DNA from: Thermus scotoductus DSM 8553 | GTDB lineage: Bacteria; Deinococcota; Deinococci; Deinococcales; Thermaceae | Direction: 5' to 3' | DNA length: 64,000 bases | NCBI RefSeq assembly: GCF_000381045.1 | Contig: NZ_KB905737.1 | Coordinates: forward strand, 1-64,000 | Part shown: positions 52,402-61,973 of the stretch, piece after piece | Layout: each line of letters begins with the position of its first letter | How positions within the stretch are numbered: the first letter of the stretch is position 1 | The notes under the pieces: model-generated | Seen by the model: only the letters and a program-made list of their open reading frames with translations | Told to the model about the DNA's origin: nothing | The model's database searches: none | Program-made: the position numbers and the translations under genes

Positions 52402-52899
52402 CTACTCCTCCTCCACAACCTCCACCCGTACCCGGGTGGCGGAAAGGGCCCCGATGGTTTTGGCCGCGGCGTAGGAGAGGTCGATGATATACCTTCCCCC
52501 AAAGGGCCCCCGGTCGTTGATGCGCACCACCACGCTTTTGCCGTTTTTCAGGTTGGTGACCCGCACCCGGGTGCCGAAGGGCAGGGAGGGATGGGCGGCG
52601 GTGAGGGCGTGCATGTCGTAGCGTTCCCCGCTGGCCGTGCGCCTGCCGTGGAAGCCGGGGCCATACCAGACCGCAAGCCCCTCCTGCAGGAAGCGGGTTT
52701 TGGCTGGGAGCTCCTTTTCCGTAAGCCTCAGGACCTGGCCGGGATGGATCAGGTCCGAGGTGAGGCCGTTGAGCTCCTTCAGTTCCCTCACGCTCATGCC
52801 GTGGGCTTTGGCGATGCGGAAGAGAGTATCCCCCTTCTCTACCGTGTAGGTCTGGGCCAGGGCGCCGGAGAGGAAAAGGGCCAGGATGAGGGTGCGCAC
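52402..52899 (-). CDS. LysM and RlpA-like double-psi beta-barrel exported protein
   Basis: The GTG at 52899 follows GCAGGAGG. A signal peptide ([14 protein letters not shown]) leads into a LysM domain ([20 protein letters not shown]) and an RlpA-type barrel ([59 protein letters not shown]). It probably binds or trims peptidoglycan outside the membrane. It starts one base before the end of the Xaa-Pro peptidase gene. Confidence 0.88.
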   Translation of the reverse strand: MRTLILALFLSGALAQTYTVEKGDTLFRIAKAHGMSVRELKELNGLTSDLIHPGQVLRLTEKELPAKTRFLQEGLAVWYGPGFHGRRTASGERYDMHALTAAHPSLPFGTRVRVTNLKNGKSVVVRINDRGPFGGRYIIDLSYAAAKTIGALSATRVRVEVVEEE

Positions 52900-53934
52900 C
52901 TAAACCTCCTGCCAGCCCCGGGGGAAGCGGGAGAGAAGCTCAATCCCTGTGTCCTGGATGAGGACGAGCTCCTCAATCCGCACTCCGCCTATACCCGGCA
53001 GGTAGACCCCGGGTTCCACGGTGACCACCATGCCCGCCTCGAGGGTCTCCTCCGTGTAGGGGGAAAGCCCCGGCCCCTCGTGCACGGCAAGCCCCACCCC
53101 GTGCCCCAGGGAGTGGACGAAGTAGCGGTCCAGGTCAAAGCGTTTAAGCTCCTCCCGGGCCAGGGCGTCCATCTCCTTGGTGCTCTTCCCTGGGCCCAGA
53201 ACTTCAAGAACCCGTTCCAGGGCGGCCAGGGTGGCCTCAAAGGCCCGCTTGAGTTCCCCGTCCACCCTTCCCAAGGCCAGGGTGCGGGTCATGTCCGAGT
53301 GGTACCCCTCCACCCTGGCCCCCAGGTCCAGGGTGACAAGCTCCCCCGCCTCGAGGGCTTTTTCCGAGGCCCTGGCGTGGGGCAAGGCTCCCCGCACCCC
53401 CGAGGCCACGATGGGGGGGAAGGCCACCTCGGCCCCCCGCCGTTTCAGGAAGAACTCTATTTCCAAGGCGACTTCCCGTTCTAAAACCCCTGGCTTGAGC
53501 AGGGTAAGGGCGTGGGCCAGGGCTTCCTCCGCCAGGGCCTGGGCCTTGCGGATCCTTTCCACTTCCTCCGGTGTCTTTTTGAGCCGCAGCCGCTCGATAA
53601 CCCCCTTGGTGGGCACCCACTCCGCGGGGGCAAGCTCCCGCAGGCGTTCCAGGGCGGCGTAGGGGAGGTGTTCCGCCTCAAAGCCCACCCGGCCCTTCAA
53701 GCCCTTGAAGACCTCCTCTTTTTCCTCCCGCTTCAGCACCCTGGCGGGGATTTGGCTTTCCTGCTCCGCCTCGGGGTAGCGGGGATCCGTGAGGAGGAAG
53801 GCTCCTTCGTGGGTAACGAGGACCTGGGCGTCTTCGGGGTGGGGAAAGCCCGATAGGTAGCGAACGTTTTCGGGACGGGTCACGTAAAGGGCATCCAGCC
53901 CTAGGGGATCGAGGAGGGTCTTCGGGTCCAGCAC
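52900..53934 (-). CDS. Xaa-Pro aminopeptidase/dipeptidase (M24)
   Basis: I start at the GTG at 53934 (VLDPKTLLDPLGLDALYVTR), seven bases after a TATAGT. The 344-residue enzyme has a creatinase-like N-terminal domain and the pita-bread metal site: LVTLDLGARVEGYHSDMTRT (two Asp), VHSLGHGVGLAVHEGPGLS (His), VVTVEPGVYLPGIGGVRIEE (two Glu). It removes N-terminal residues preceding proline. The longer frame to 54063 overlaps a Uma2-like remnant and lacks support. Confidence 0.9.
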   Translation of the reverse strand: MLDPKTLLDPLGLDALYVTRPENVRYLSGFPHPEDAQVLVTHEGAFLLTDPRYPEAEQESQIPARVLKREEKEEVFKGLKGRVGFEAEHLPYAALERLRELAPAEWVPTKGVIERLRLKKTPEEVERIRKAQALAEEALAHALTLLKPGVLEREVALEIEFFLKRRGAEVAFPPIVASGVRGALPHARASEKALEAGELVTLDLGARVEGYHSDMTRTLALGRVDGELKRAFEATLAALERVLEVLGPGKSTKEMDALAREELKRFDLDRYFVHSLGHGVGLAVHEGPGLSPYTEETLEAGMVVTVEPGVYLPGIGGVRIEELVLIQDTGIELLSRFPRGWQEV

Positions 53935-53941
53935 GGGGCCT

Positions 53942-53947
53942 ACTATA
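53942..53947 (-). promoter_or_regulatory. -10 element of a leaderless transcript for the M24 peptidase
   Basis: Minus-strand TATAGT ends seven bases before the GTG start, which has no ribosome-binding site. No clear -35 is seen. Confidence 0.45.
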
Positions 53948-53954
53948 CCACCCG

Positions 53955-54156
53955 TTAACCCTCTTCTAGATTCACGCCCCGGTAGAGGTCGTCCACGGCC
54001 AACTCCAGGGTGGGCCAGGGGAGAGGAAGCTTCTCCCCTGGCCCCAGGCGGAGGTAGGTCCACTGGTTTCCCTCCACCAGGTGATGGCGGATGGGGCTTT
54101 TCTCCTCCAGCTTCAGGTAGGCCTCGAGGCTGAGGGCTTTTCGGGCGGGCTGGCCT
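53955..54156 (-). pseudogene. Uma2-family (DUF820) nuclease-like remnant with an internal deletion
   Basis: A frame ending at TAA 53955-53957 reads ALSLEAYLKLEEKSPIRHHL, then VEG, and jumps to WTYLRLGPGEKLPLPWPTLE and DDLYRGVNLEEG. The first piece matches the N-terminus and the second the C-terminus of Uma2/DUF820 proteins; about 100 residues including the PD-(D/E)xK core are missing. No start codon is evident. It fills the gap between ileS and the peptidase gene. Confidence 0.6.
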
Positions 54157-57100
54157 CTATTCTAGCTTGGCCAAGCTGAAGCGCACCCGGCCTTCCTCGT
54201 CCTCCAGGAGGGTGGTGTGGCCGGGGAAGAGGCCTTCAGCAAACTCTAAGGCCAGGACCTCCTCGGCGATCCAGCTGCCGTGCCGTTTCAGGGCTTCCAG
54301 GTAGGCGCCTTCCGCCTCGTAGCCCACCCGGATGCGGTCGGAAACCTTGAGGCCCATCTCCTTGCGGGTCTGTTGCAGGTGGCGGATCAAGTCCCGGGCC
54401 AAGCCCTCAAGCCTTAGCTCCTCCGTGACCCGCACCTCCAGGGCGGCCACGTACCCCTCCTTTTCCAGGGCCTGGTACCCCTCGGGGGCCTGGGCCTCGA
54501 GGAGCACTTCCTCCGGCTCCAGGACCACCTCCTGGTCCTCCAAACGCAGGGGCACCCTTTCCCCCTTCAGGACCAGGCTAGCCACCCTCGAGGCCTCCTT
54601 TTCCAGGGCCTCGCGGATCCTGGGAAGAAGCTTGCCGTACTTCTTGCCGAGGAGCTTCAGGTTGGGCAGGACCCGGTAGCGGAGCACCTCTTCCCCTGGT
54701 TCCAAGACCCGCACTTCCTTCACATTGAGCTCCTCGGCGATCTCGGAGGCGAAGTGCCTCAGGCCCTCCCGCTCGAGGGCGGTGGGAGCGGTGATGAGGA
54801 GAAGGGGAAGGGGGATGCGGGTCTTGATCCCGCTTCTGGCCCGCACCGAACGGGCCAGGTCCACCACCTTGAGCACCGCCCGCATCTTGGCCACCAGCTC
54901 CTCGTCCACCAGATGGGGGTCCACCTCGGGCCAGTCGGAAAGGTGCACGGAAAGGGGGGCCTCGGGGCTTACCGAGCGCACCAGGTTCTGCCAAAGCACC
55001 TCGGCCAGGAAGGGGGTGAAGGGGGCGGAGAGCTGGCTGATGGTGACCAGGGCCTGGTACAAGGTGGCGTAGGCGGACTCCCGGTCCAGGGGATCCTCGT
55101 TTTTCCAGTAGCGCCTGCGGCCCCGGCGCACGTACCACTGGGAGAGGTCCTCCACCACGAAGTCCCGCAGGGCCCGGCTGCTTTGGGTGGGGTCGTAGGC
55201 CTCGAGGGCCTCCGTCACCCTCTGAATCAGATCCTGGAGCCGGGCAAGAAGCCAGCGGTCCAGCTCGGGCCGCTTCTCCACGGGAGGCGGGTTCTTAAGG
55301 TCTGGCTGGTCCAGGTTGGCGTAGGTGACGAAGAAGCTATACACATTCCAGAGGGTGAGGAAGTAGTCCCGCACCGTTTCCCGTACCAGGTTGGGTCCGA
55401 AGCGGCGGTCCGCCTCCGGGGGAGCGGAGATGTAGATGTACCACCTGAGGGCATCCGCCCCAAACTCCCGGATGATGTCCCAGGGGTCCACCACGTTCCC
55501 CTTGGACTTGCTCATCTTCTGGCCCTTTTCGTCCAGGATGAGGCCGTGGCAGATGACGTTTTTGAAAGCGATGGAGCCGAAGAGCATCACCCCAAGCTGG
55601 TGCAGGGAGTTGAACCAGCCCCGGGTCTGGTCGATGCCTTCCGCAATGAAGTCCGCGGGGAAGGCCTCCTTAAACTCCTCCTGGTTCTCAAAGGGGTAGT
55701 GCAAGGAGGCAAAGGGCATGGCCCCGGAGTCGTACCACACGTCGATCACGTAGGGCACCCGGCGCATGGTGCCCCCGCAGGAGCAGCGGAGCTCCACGGC
55801 GTCCACGTAGGGGCGGTGGGGGTCAAAGGGCTCGGGAAGGGGATGGGTGGCCCTTTCCCTTAGTTCTTGGATGCTGCCGATGGCCTCCTCCTTCCCGCAG
55901 GTGGCGCACACCCAGATGGGAAGGGGCGTGCCCCAGTAGCGGTTGCGGCTTAGGGCCCAGTCCACCAGGTTCCTGAGCCACTCCCCGTAGCGTCCCTCCT
56001 TGATGTGGGGCGGGACCCAGTTGATCTCCTGGTTTTTGCGGATGAGTTCCTCTTTGAAGAGGGTGTTTTTGATGAACCAGGTTTCCGTGGCGTAGTACAT
56101 GAGGGGGGTGGAGCACCGCCAGCAGTGGGGGTAGCTGTGGAGATAGCTTTCCTCCTTGAAAAGAAGCCCCCGGGAACGGAGGTCTTTCAGAATGGCCCGG
56201 TTGGCCTCGCGGAAGAAGAGGCCCTTAAAGGGCTCCACCAGGAGTCTCCCCTCCTCGTCCACCGTCTTGAGGAGGGGAAGGCCGTAGGCCCTGGCCGTTT
56301 CGAGGTCCTCGGCCCCGAAGGCGGGGGCCTGGTGGACGATGCCCGTGCCGTCCTCCCGGCTCACGTACTCGGCCAGGACCACGAGGTACCCCTTCTCCAG
56401 GGCCTGGGGGTAACGGGGGTCGTAGGCCAGGCCCTCCAGTTCCTTACCCGAAAAGGTCCTGAGAATGGGGGTTTCCTCGCCGAGGAGCCTGCGCCCCAGG
56501 GTTTCCTCGATGATCACCGCCTCCTCCCCCACGGCAAAGGCCCCATAGGTGTACTCGGGGTGCACCGCCGCGGCCACGTTCCCGGGGAGGGTCCAGGGGG
56601 TGGTGGTCCAGATGAGGAGGTTAGCCTGCTTCAGGCCCAGTTTTTCCGGTTCCTTAAGGGGAAGGCGTACATAAACCGAGGGATCGGTGATCTCCTTGTA
56701 CCCCAAGGAGAGCTCGTGGGAGGAAAGAGGCGTGCCGCACCGGGGACAGTAGGGCACCACCTTGTGGTCCCGGTAGAGGAGCCCCCGGTCGAAGAGGTTC
56801 TTCAGGCTCCACCAGATGCTTTCCACATAGGTGGGGTGCAGGGTGGCGTAGGCGTTCTTGAGATCCACCCAGTAGGCGATGCGCTCGGTGAAGGCCTCCC
56901 ACTCCTTCTCGTAGGTGAACACCGACTCCCGGCAGGCCTGGTTGAAACGCTCGATGCCGTAGGCCTCGATCTCCCGTTTGCTCTTTAGCCCCAGCTTCTT
57001 CTCCACCTCCAGTTCCACGGGGAGGCCGTGGGTGTCCCAGCCGGCCCGGCGGGGTACGTAATAGCCCCGCATGGTCTTGTACCGGGGGAAAAGGTCCTTG

Positions 57101-57288
57101 TAGCTTCGGGCCTGGGCATGGCCCACGTGGGGCATGCCGTTGGCGGTGGGGGGGCCTTCGTAAATGGTATAGCGGGGCCTCCCTTTACGGTTTTCCACGC
57201 TTTTCTCAAAGATCCTCTCCCGCTGCCAAAACTCCAGAACCTCCTCTTCCAGCCTGGGAAAGTTGGGTTCGCCGACCTCCTTGAACAT
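54157..57288 (-). CDS. ileS: Isoleucyl-tRNA synthetase
   Basis: The 1043-residue class I synthetase has the HIGH-type motif as PHVGH ([14 protein letters not shown], near residue 55) and KMSKS ([16 protein letters not shown]). Editing-domain residues are seen in [18 protein letters not shown] and [16 protein letters not shown]. There are several Cys pairs ([21 protein letters not shown]) for zinc. It charges tRNA-Ile and hydrolyses mischarged valine. GGGAGGAGCGT precedes the ATG. A T-box leader lies immediately upstream. Confidence 0.97.
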   Translation of the reverse strand: MFKEVGEPNFPRLEEEVLEFWQRERIFEKSVENRKGRPRYTIYEGPPTANGMPHVGHAQARSYKDLFPRYKTMRGYYVPRRAGWDTHGLPVELEVEKKLGLKSKREIEAYGIERFNQACRESVFTYEKEWEAFTERIAYWVDLKNAYATLHPTYVESIWWSLKNLFDRGLLYRDHKVVPYCPRCGTPLSSHELSLGYKEITDPSVYVRLPLKEPEKLGLKQANLLIWTTTPWTLPGNVAAAVHPEYTYGAFAVGEEAVIIEETLGRRLLGEETPILRTFSGKELEGLAYDPRYPQALEKGYLVVLAEYVSREDGTGIVHQAPAFGAEDLETARAYGLPLLKTVDEEGRLLVEPFKGLFFREANRAILKDLRSRGLLFKEESYLHSYPHCWRCSTPLMYYATETWFIKNTLFKEELIRKNQEINWVPPHIKEGRYGEWLRNLVDWALSRNRYWGTPLPIWVCATCGKEEAIGSIQELRERATHPLPEPFDPHRPYVDAVELRCSCGGTMRRVPYVIDVWYDSGAMPFASLHYPFENQEEFKEAFPADFIAEGIDQTRGWFNSLHQLGVMLFGSIAFKNVICHGLILDEKGQKMSKSKGNVVDPWDIIREFGADALRWYIYISAPPEADRRFGPNLVRETVRDYFLTLWNVYSFFVTYANLDQPDLKNPPPVEKRPELDRWLLARLQDLIQRVTEALEAYDPTQSSRALRDFVVEDLSQWYVRRGRRRYWKNEDPLDRESAYATLYQALVTISQLSAPFTPFLAEVLWQNLVRSVSPEAPLSVHLSDWPEVDPHLVDEELVAKMRAVLKVVDLARSVRARSGIKTRIPLPLLLITAPTALEREGLRHFASEIAEELNVKEVRVLEPGEEVLRYRVLPNLKLLGKKYGKLLPRIREALEKEASRVASLVLKGERVPLRLEDQEVVLEPEEVLLEAQAPEGYQALEKEGYVAALEVRVTEELRLEGLARDLIRHLQQTRKEMGLKVSDRIRVGYEAEGAYLEALKRHGSWIAEEVLALEFAEGLFPGHTTLLEDEEGRVRFSLAKLE

Positions 57289-57300
57289 ACGCTCCTCCCT

Positions 57301-57598
57301 AAAGAAACGTCCGCGCCCTTTGGGCGCGGACGAAAGCGCAAGGGCTTCCGCGGTACCACCGCGCTTCCTGGAGATAGCCTCCAGGCCCTCATTTGCGCGC
57401 GATCACGGGCGCACCCGGCGGGCATTACTCGAGGCCCTTAGCCCCTTTCCTCCCGCGGCTCCGGGGTGATCTTCCCGCCTTTCCTCACCACCGGGCTTCC
57501 ACCCTCCCCGGCTCGCTCTAGGCTATTGGAAAGGGGTACTCTCCCCATCCTCGCCTTTACAGCTCCCGCCTCCTGGGGTAAAATCCCCCGTTGGCGGC
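57301..57598 (-). promoter_or_regulatory. T-box leader of ileS with transcription terminator
   Basis: Read on the minus strand, the leader has the Stem I features AGAGCGAGCCGGGGAGGG and GGTGGTGAGG, and an ATC specifier candidate (57470-57468) in GAAGATCACC, matching tRNA-Ile. The antiterminator T-box GCGCGGTGGTACCGCGG follows at about 57364-57349, and then a terminator of GTCCGCGCCC/GGGCGCGGAC (57331-57309) with GTTTCTTT. The ileS ribosome site comes directly after. Uncharged tRNA-Ile would favour the antiterminator and raise ileS expression. The presence of a clear terminator indicates transcriptional control. Confidence 0.88.
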
Positions 57599-57605
57599 TA
57601 AGCCC

Positions 57606-57635
57606 ATGCTAGCAGCCTTTCCCCCGGCTTGACAA
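57606..57635 (-). promoter_or_regulatory. Promoter of the ileS T-box transcript
   Basis: On the minus strand TTGTCA (57635-57630), an 18-base spacer and TAGCAT (57611-57606) preceded by TGC as an extended -10. It shares its -35 bases with the divergent fsa promoter. Confidence 0.6.
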
Positions 57636-57659
57636 CGCCCCCATCGGGTCTGCTAGACT
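57629..57659 (+). promoter_or_regulatory. Promoter of fsa-rho
   Basis: TTGACA (57629-57634), a 19-base spacer and TAGACT (57654-57659) with TGC before it. The spacer is long but the extended -10 compensates. The -35 coincides with that of the T-box promoter on the other strand. Confidence 0.6.
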
Positions 57660-57699
57660 CAGGCTAAGCCGGTTCCCCTTCCGCGCAAAAGGAGCGTCC

Positions 57700-58371
57700 A
57701 TGGAGCTGTACTTGGATACCGCCAACTTGGAGGAGATACGGGAGATCGCTGCCTGGGGGGTGCTCTCTGGGGTGACCACCAACCCCACCCTGGTGGCCAA
57801 GGAGTATGCGGGCCGAGGAACAAAGCTGACCGAGGAGGTTCTGTTCGCTCACCTACGGGCCATATGTGAGGTGGCGAAGGGACCTGTGTCGGCGGAGGTG
57901 ACCGCGCTGGAGGCAGGGGCCATGGTGGAGGAGGGCCTGCGGCTTGCCGCCATCCACCCCCACATCGTGGTCAAGCTGCCCACCACCGAGGAGGGCCTGA
58001 AGGCCTGCAAGCGCCTTTCCACCCAGGGGGTGAAGGTGAACATGACCTTGATCTTTTCCGCCAACCAGGCTCTTCTGGCGGCCCGGGCAGGGGCGGCCTA
58101 CGTTTCCCCCTTCCTGGGCCGGGTGGACGATATCTCCTGGGACGGGGGAGAGCTTTTGCGGGAGATCGTGGAGCTGATCCAGGTCCAGAACCTGCCGGTC
58201 AAGGTCATCGCTGCCTCCATCCGTCACCCCCGCCATGTGACGGAGGCCGCCCTTCTGGGGGCGGACATCGCCACCATGCCCTATGCGGTGTTCAAGCAGC
58301 TCCTGAGGCATCCCCTCACGGACATCGGTCTTAAGCGCTTTATGGAGGATTGGGAGAAGGTCAAGCCATGA
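57700..58371 (+). CDS. fsa: Transaldolase / fructose-6-phosphate aldolase family
   Basis: The 223-residue barrel starts [20 protein letters not shown] and contains [24 protein letters not shown] with the Schiff-base Lys, [20 protein letters not shown] and [20 protein letters not shown]. It belongs to the short MipB/TalC group; most thermophile members are transaldolases of the pentose phosphate route, so the aldolase name is provisional. Its stop overlaps the rho start (ATGA). Confidence 0.88.
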   Translation: MELYLDTANLEEIREIAAWGVLSGVTTNPTLVAKEYAGRGTKLTEEVLFAHLRAICEVAKGPVSAEVTALEAGAMVEEGLRLAAIHPHIVVKLPTTEEGLKACKRLSTQGVKVNMTLIFSANQALLAARAGAAYVSPFLGRVDDISWDGGELLREIVELIQVQNLPVKVIAASIRHPRHVTEAALLGADIATMPYAVFKQLLRHPLTDIGLKRFMEDWEKVKP

Positions 58372-59651
58372 GAAGGAAAATGGAAGTTCAACAGGAAGCG
58401 CCCCTCACTTACCAGGAGCTTTCGGCCAAGATTCTGCCGGAGCTGCACCTCCTGGCCCAGGAGGCGGGGATCGAGAACTACAAGCGCATGAAGAAGGACC
58501 AGCTCATCATGGCCCTCCTGGAGCGGCAGACCCAGGGTGAGGGCCTGCAGCTGGTCAAGGGGTACCTGGAGATCAGCCCGGATGGGTACGGGTTCATTAC
58601 CGAGAACCTGTACAACCTGGAATCCCGTGTGGCCATCGTCTCTGCGGGTCTCATCCGGCAGTATGCCTTGAGGAGCGGGGACTACATCGTGGGCCGGGTG
58701 CGGCCTCCCCGGGAAAACGAACGCTACGGCACCCTCCTCAAGGTGGAGGCGGTGAACGACCTGGATCCCGAGGCCGCCAAGAACCGGCCCCGCTTTGACG
58801 AGCTCATCCCCCAGTTCCCCGACCGGCAGATCAAGCTGGAAACCACCCCCGACGAGCTTTCCACCCGGGTGATCGACCTGCTGGCCCCCATCGGCCGGGG
58901 GCAGCGGGGGCTCATCGTGGCCCCGCCCAAGGCGGGCAAGACCACCCTCCTCAAGAAGATCGCCAATGCGGTCCTGAAGAACGAACCCGACATCAAGGTG
59001 ATCGTTTTGCTCATAGACGAGCGCCCCGAGGAGGTCACGGACTTCCGGGAAAGCGTCCAGGGAGCCGAGGTCATCGCCAGCACCTTTGACGAACCTCCCC
59101 AGAACCATATCCGGGTGGCGGAGTTCGTCCATGAGAGGGCCAAGCGCATCGTGGAGGAGGGGGGGCACGCGATGATCCTCCTGGACTCCATCACCCGCCT
59201 GGCCCGGGCCAACAACCTGGTAACCCCGCCCACGGGCCGTACCCTGTCGGGCGGTTTGGACTCCGCTGCCCTGTACTTCCCCAAGCGCTTCCTGGGAGCG
59301 GCCCGCAACATCCGGGGTGGAGGTAGCCTCACCATCCTGGCCACGGCCCTGGTGGAAACGGGAAGCCGCATGGACGACGTGATCTTTGAGGAGTTCAAGG
59401 GGACGGGCAACATGGAGCTCCACCTTTCCCGCCGCCTCGAGGAGCGCCGCATCTTCCCGGCCATCGACATCCTGAAGTCCGGGACCCGTCGGGAGGAGCT
59501 CCTCTTGGGCGAGGAGGTGGTGCACAAGATGTGGCTTCTCAGGAAGGTCCTGGCGGATATGGACCCGGCGGAGGCCATGGAGATGCTTTTGGCCCGCCTG
59601 GGGCGCACCAAGAACAACAAGGAGTTTCTGGCGTCCTTGGCCGCCCGTTAG
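58368..59651 (+). CDS. rho: Transcription termination factor Rho
   Basis: The ATG at 58368 overlaps the fsa stop and follows GGAGAAGGTC; an ATG four codons later is possible. The 427-residue protein has the N-terminal Rho helical part, an RNA-binding cold-shock-like domain ([20 protein letters not shown]), Walker [17 protein letters not shown] near 185, [14 protein letters not shown], the Q-loop region and [15 protein letters not shown]. It is a hexameric RNA helicase ending transcription. A strong intrinsic terminator follows. Confidence 0.97.
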   Translation: MRRKMEVQQEAPLTYQELSAKILPELHLLAQEAGIENYKRMKKDQLIMALLERQTQGEGLQLVKGYLEISPDGYGFITENLYNLESRVAIVSAGLIRQYALRSGDYIVGRVRPPRENERYGTLLKVEAVNDLDPEAAKNRPRFDELIPQFPDRQIKLETTPDELSTRVIDLLAPIGRGQRGLIVAPPKAGKTTLLKKIANAVLKNEPDIKVIVLLIDERPEEVTDFRESVQGAEVIASTFDEPPQNHIRVAEFVHERAKRIVEEGGHAMILLDSITRLARANNLVTPPTGRTLSGGLDSAALYFPKRFLGAARNIRGGGSLTILATALVETGSRMDDVIFEEFKGTGNMELHLSRRLEERRIFPAIDILKSGTRREELLLGEEVVHKMWLLRKVLADMDPAEAMEMLLARLGRTKNNKEFLASLAAR

Positions 59652-59662
59652 GCGGGATTTTC

Positions 59663-59699
59663 CCTTGGGGGGCGGAAAGCCCGCCCCCCAAGGCCTTTT
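59663..59699 (+). terminator. Terminator after rho
   Basis: CCTTGGGGGGCGG and CCGCCCCCCAAGG form a 13-bp stem around AAAGC, followed by CCTTTTG. Confidence 0.75.
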
Positions 59700-59704
59700 G
59701 CCCC

Positions 59705-59735
59705 TTGCCTTTTCCCCGCTTGGTCCTGGTATAAT
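59705..59735 (+). promoter_or_regulatory. Promoter of the LysM-M23 peptidase gene
   Basis: TATAAT at 59730-59735 is preceded by TGG as an extended -10; TTGCCT at 59705-59710 is a poorly spaced -35 (19 bases). The leader to the GTG start is about 30 bases and carries GGAGGTGAGC. Confidence 0.6.
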
Positions 59736-59771
59736 CCCCGCGAGGTTTTGGTGGGGTTTGGGAGGTGAGCA

Positions 59772-61001
59772 GTGCGGGGAGTATGGGGAAGTTTATGGCT
59801 CTTGGTTTCCTCTTTGGCCTTCGCCAAGCTGCCTGCTCTTAGCCCCCTTCCTCTTCCCGCGAACACGGTGGAGGTGGGCCAGGCGGTCAAAAAGGGATGG
59901 GTGGTCTATGAGGTGAAGCCCGGGGATACCCTGGCGGGGATTGCCGCTCGTTACGGGGTGGATCCCCGGCACATCATGTGGTCCAGCAACCTGCAAGGCG
60001 ATCGCTTGCAGGTGGGGCAAAGGCTTCTCATCCCCTTGGTGGCGGTGGAGGACCGTCCCCCCAGGGTGCCCCCAGGGGTGGAGGCCTACCGGGTACGCCC
60101 TGGGGATACCTTGCAAAGTCTGGCCAGCCGTTATGGGGTAAGCGTTCTGGAACTGGTTTCCGCCAACCCTTCCTTAGAGAGCTTGGACCGGCTGGTGGCG
60201 GGGAGCGTCCTGTACATTCCAAGAAAGGCTAAGGGCTTGGTGGTATCCCTGCCCGAGGGGCAGACCCTGGTGGACCTGGCGGCTCGTTTCGGCCTCTCCC
60301 CAGTGGCGGTGGCCCGGGCCAACGGCATCCAGGACCCCGCGGAGCTCAGGCCCGGGGACCTGGTCCTCCTCCCCGGTATCCAGGCCAAGACCACCTATGA
60401 GCGGCTTCTCGCCAAGCAGGAGGAGGAGCGAAGGGCCCGCCTCGAGGCGGAGCGCCGGCGCCAGGAGGAGCTTAGGCGTCTGGCGGAGGAGAGGAGGAGG
60501 CAGCAGGCCTTGGCCCAGCAACGTGCCCGGCAGGTGCAGCAGGCCTTGGCCCAGCAACGTGCCCGGCAGGTGCAGCAGGCCCAGACCCAGCGGCCCCAGG
60601 TGCGCCGGGTGAGCTACCAGGAAGGGGCCATGCGCTGGCCTCTTTCGGGCTTTCGCATCACCACCTATTTCGGCCAACGGGGAGTCTTTCAGCGCTTCCA
60701 CACGGGGATTGACCTAGCTGCAGCGTACGGCACCCCCATCGTGGCGGCCAAGGCGGGGCAGGTGGAGGTGGCGGGTTGGAGCTCCGTGGGCTATGGCTTC
60801 CATGTGGTGTTGGACCACGGGGGCGGGGTGGAAACCCTTTACGCCCACATGTCGCGCATCGCCGTGCGGGCCGGCCAGTGGGTGGAGGCCGGGCAGGTGA
60901 TCGGCTACGTGGGCTCCACCGGCTGGTCCACCGGGCCCCACCTGCACTTTGAGGTGAGGGTGGGTGGGGTGGTCCGTAACCCCTTGGCTTATTTGCCTTG
61001 A
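59772..61001 (+). CDS. Exported LysM(3)-coiled-coil-M23 peptidase
   Basis: The GTG start follows GGAGGTGAGCA. After a signal peptide (WLLVSSLAFA) come LysM domains near 45-90 (YEVKPGDTLAGIAARYGVDP), 108-150 (YRVRPGDTLQSLASRYGVSV) and a weaker one near 157-200. A charged/Gln-rich coiled coil (about 205-285) follows, and then a C-terminal LytM/M23 domain with HTGIDLAAAYGTPIVAA, LYAHMSRIAVRAGQWV and GPHLHFEVRVGG. All zinc ligands (HxxxD, HxH) are present, so it should cleave peptidoglycan cross-bridges. The coiled coil contains an exact 36-bp tandem repeat. Confidence 0.9.
   Translation: MRGVWGSLWLLVSSLAFAKLPALSPLPLPANTVEVGQAVKKGWVVYEVKPGDTLAGIAARYGVDPRHIMWSSNLQGDRLQVGQRLLIPLVAVEDRPPRVPPGVEAYRVRPGDTLQSLASRYGVSVLELVSANPSLESLDRLVAGSVLYIPRKAKGLVVSLPEGQTLVDLAARFGLSPVAVARANGIQDPAELRPGDLVLLPGIQAKTTYERLLAKQEEERRARLEAERRRQEELRRLAEERRRQQALAQQRARQVQQALAQQRARQVQQAQTQRPQVRRVSYQEGAMRWPLSGFRITTYFGQRGVFQRFHTGIDLAAAYGTPIVAAKAGQVEVAGWSSVGYGFHVVLDHGGGVETLYAHMSRIAVRAGQWVEAGQVIGYVGSTGWSTGPHLHFEVRVGGVVRNPLAYLP
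60504..60575 (+). repeat. Exact tandem duplication, 2 x 36 bp
   Basis: Two identical 36-bp units (60504-60539, 60540-60575) encode QALAQQRARQVQ twice inside the coiled coil of the LysM-M23 peptidase. Identity at synonymous positions implies a recent slip or unequal exchange, and the frame is kept. Confidence 0.9.
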
Positions 61002-61018
61002 GTAAGTTTTAGTGCCCC

Positions 61019-61048
61019 CCGGGGGCCTTTGGGCCCCCGGCTTCTTTT
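61019..61048 (+). terminator. Terminator after the LysM-M23 gene
   Basis: CCGGGGGCC and GGCCCCCGG pair around TTTG, followed by CTTCTTTT. Confidence 0.75.
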
Positions 61049-61090
61049 GGCTTGACCCGGTGGGCGGTAAGCTGGAGGATGGAGGACGGG

Positions 61091-61972
61091 ATGGAGAAGG
61101 GAACCTTTCAGATCAAGACGGGCTTCGCCGAGATGTTCAAGGGCGGGGTGATCATGGATGTGACCACCCCCGAGCAGGCGGTGATCGCCGAGGAGGCGGG
61201 GGCAGTGGCGGTGATGGCCCTGGAGAGGGTCCCCGCCGACATCCGGGCCCAGGGTGGGGTGGCCCGCATGTCCGACCCCAAGGTCATCAAGGAGATCATG
61301 GCCGCGGTTTCCATTCCCGTGATGGCCAAGGTGCGGATCGGCCACTTCGTGGAGGCCATGATCCTCGAGGCCCTGGGGGTGGACTTCATCGACGAGTCCG
61401 AGGTCCTCACCCCTGCGGATGAGGAGCACCACATCGACAAGTGGAAGTTCAAGGTGCCCTTCGTGAACGGGGCCCGGGACCTGGGGGAGGCCTTAAGGCG
61501 CATCGCCGAAGGAGCGGCCATGATCCGCACCAAAGGGGAGGCGGGCACGGGCAACGTGGTGGAGGCGGTGCGCCACGCCCGCACCATGTGGAAGCAGATT
61601 CGCTACGTCCAGTCCCTAAGGGAGGACGAGCTCGTGGCCTACGCCAAGGAGATCGGGGCCCCCTTGGAGCTGGTCCGGTGGGTCCACCACCACGGCCGGC
61701 TCCCCGTGGTGAACTTCGCCGCCGGGGGCATCGCTACCCCAGCGGACGCGGCCCTCATGATGCACCTGGGCATGGACGGGGTTTTCGTAGGTAGCGGCAT
61801 CTTCAAGTCCGGGGACCCCAAGAAGCGGGCCCGGGCCATCGTGCGGGCGGTGACCCACTACAACGATCCTGAGGTGCTGGCCGAGGTTTCCGAGGACCTG
61901 GGCGAGCCCATGGTGGGCATCAACCTGGACCAGCTTAAGGAAGAGGAGCGCCTGGCCAAACGGGGCTGGTGA
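61091..61972 (+). CDS. pdxS: Pyridoxal 5'-phosphate synthase subunit PdxS
   Basis: The ATG at 61091 is preceded by GGAGG at the right distance; the ATG at 61079 is too close to it. The 293-residue barrel begins [20 protein letters not shown] and has [40 protein letters not shown] with the catalytic Lys, and [20 protein letters not shown]. It builds PLP from ribose phosphate, triose phosphate and ammonia supplied by PdxT. The pdxT gene is not next to it; an ArsR gene is. Confidence 0.95.
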   Translation: MEKGTFQIKTGFAEMFKGGVIMDVTTPEQAVIAEEAGAVAVMALERVPADIRAQGGVARMSDPKVIKEIMAAVSIPVMAKVRIGHFVEAMILEALGVDFIDESEVLTPADEEHHIDKWKFKVPFVNGARDLGEALRRIAEGAAMIRTKGEAGTGNVVEAVRHARTMWKQIRYVQSLREDELVAYAKEIGAPLELVRWVHHHGRLPVVNFAAGGIATPADAALMMHLGMDGVFVGSGIFKSGDPKKRARAIVRAVTHYNDPEVLAEVSEDLGEPMVGINLDQLKEEERLAKRGW

Positions 61973-61973
61973 G

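Noticed and set aside
52399-53484. A 361-codon plus-strand ORF opposite the RlpA-like and M24 peptidase genes
   Set aside because: Antisense shadow; both minus-strand genes have complete catalytic motifs.
57700-58371. Calling this enzyme firmly a fructose-6-phosphate aldolase
   Set aside because: Sequence alone does not separate the aldolase from the short transaldolases; the symbol is kept as provisional.
61051-61075. TTGACC...TAAGCT before pdxS as a promoter
   Set aside because: The spacing is only ten bases; too short for a sigma-70-type promoter.
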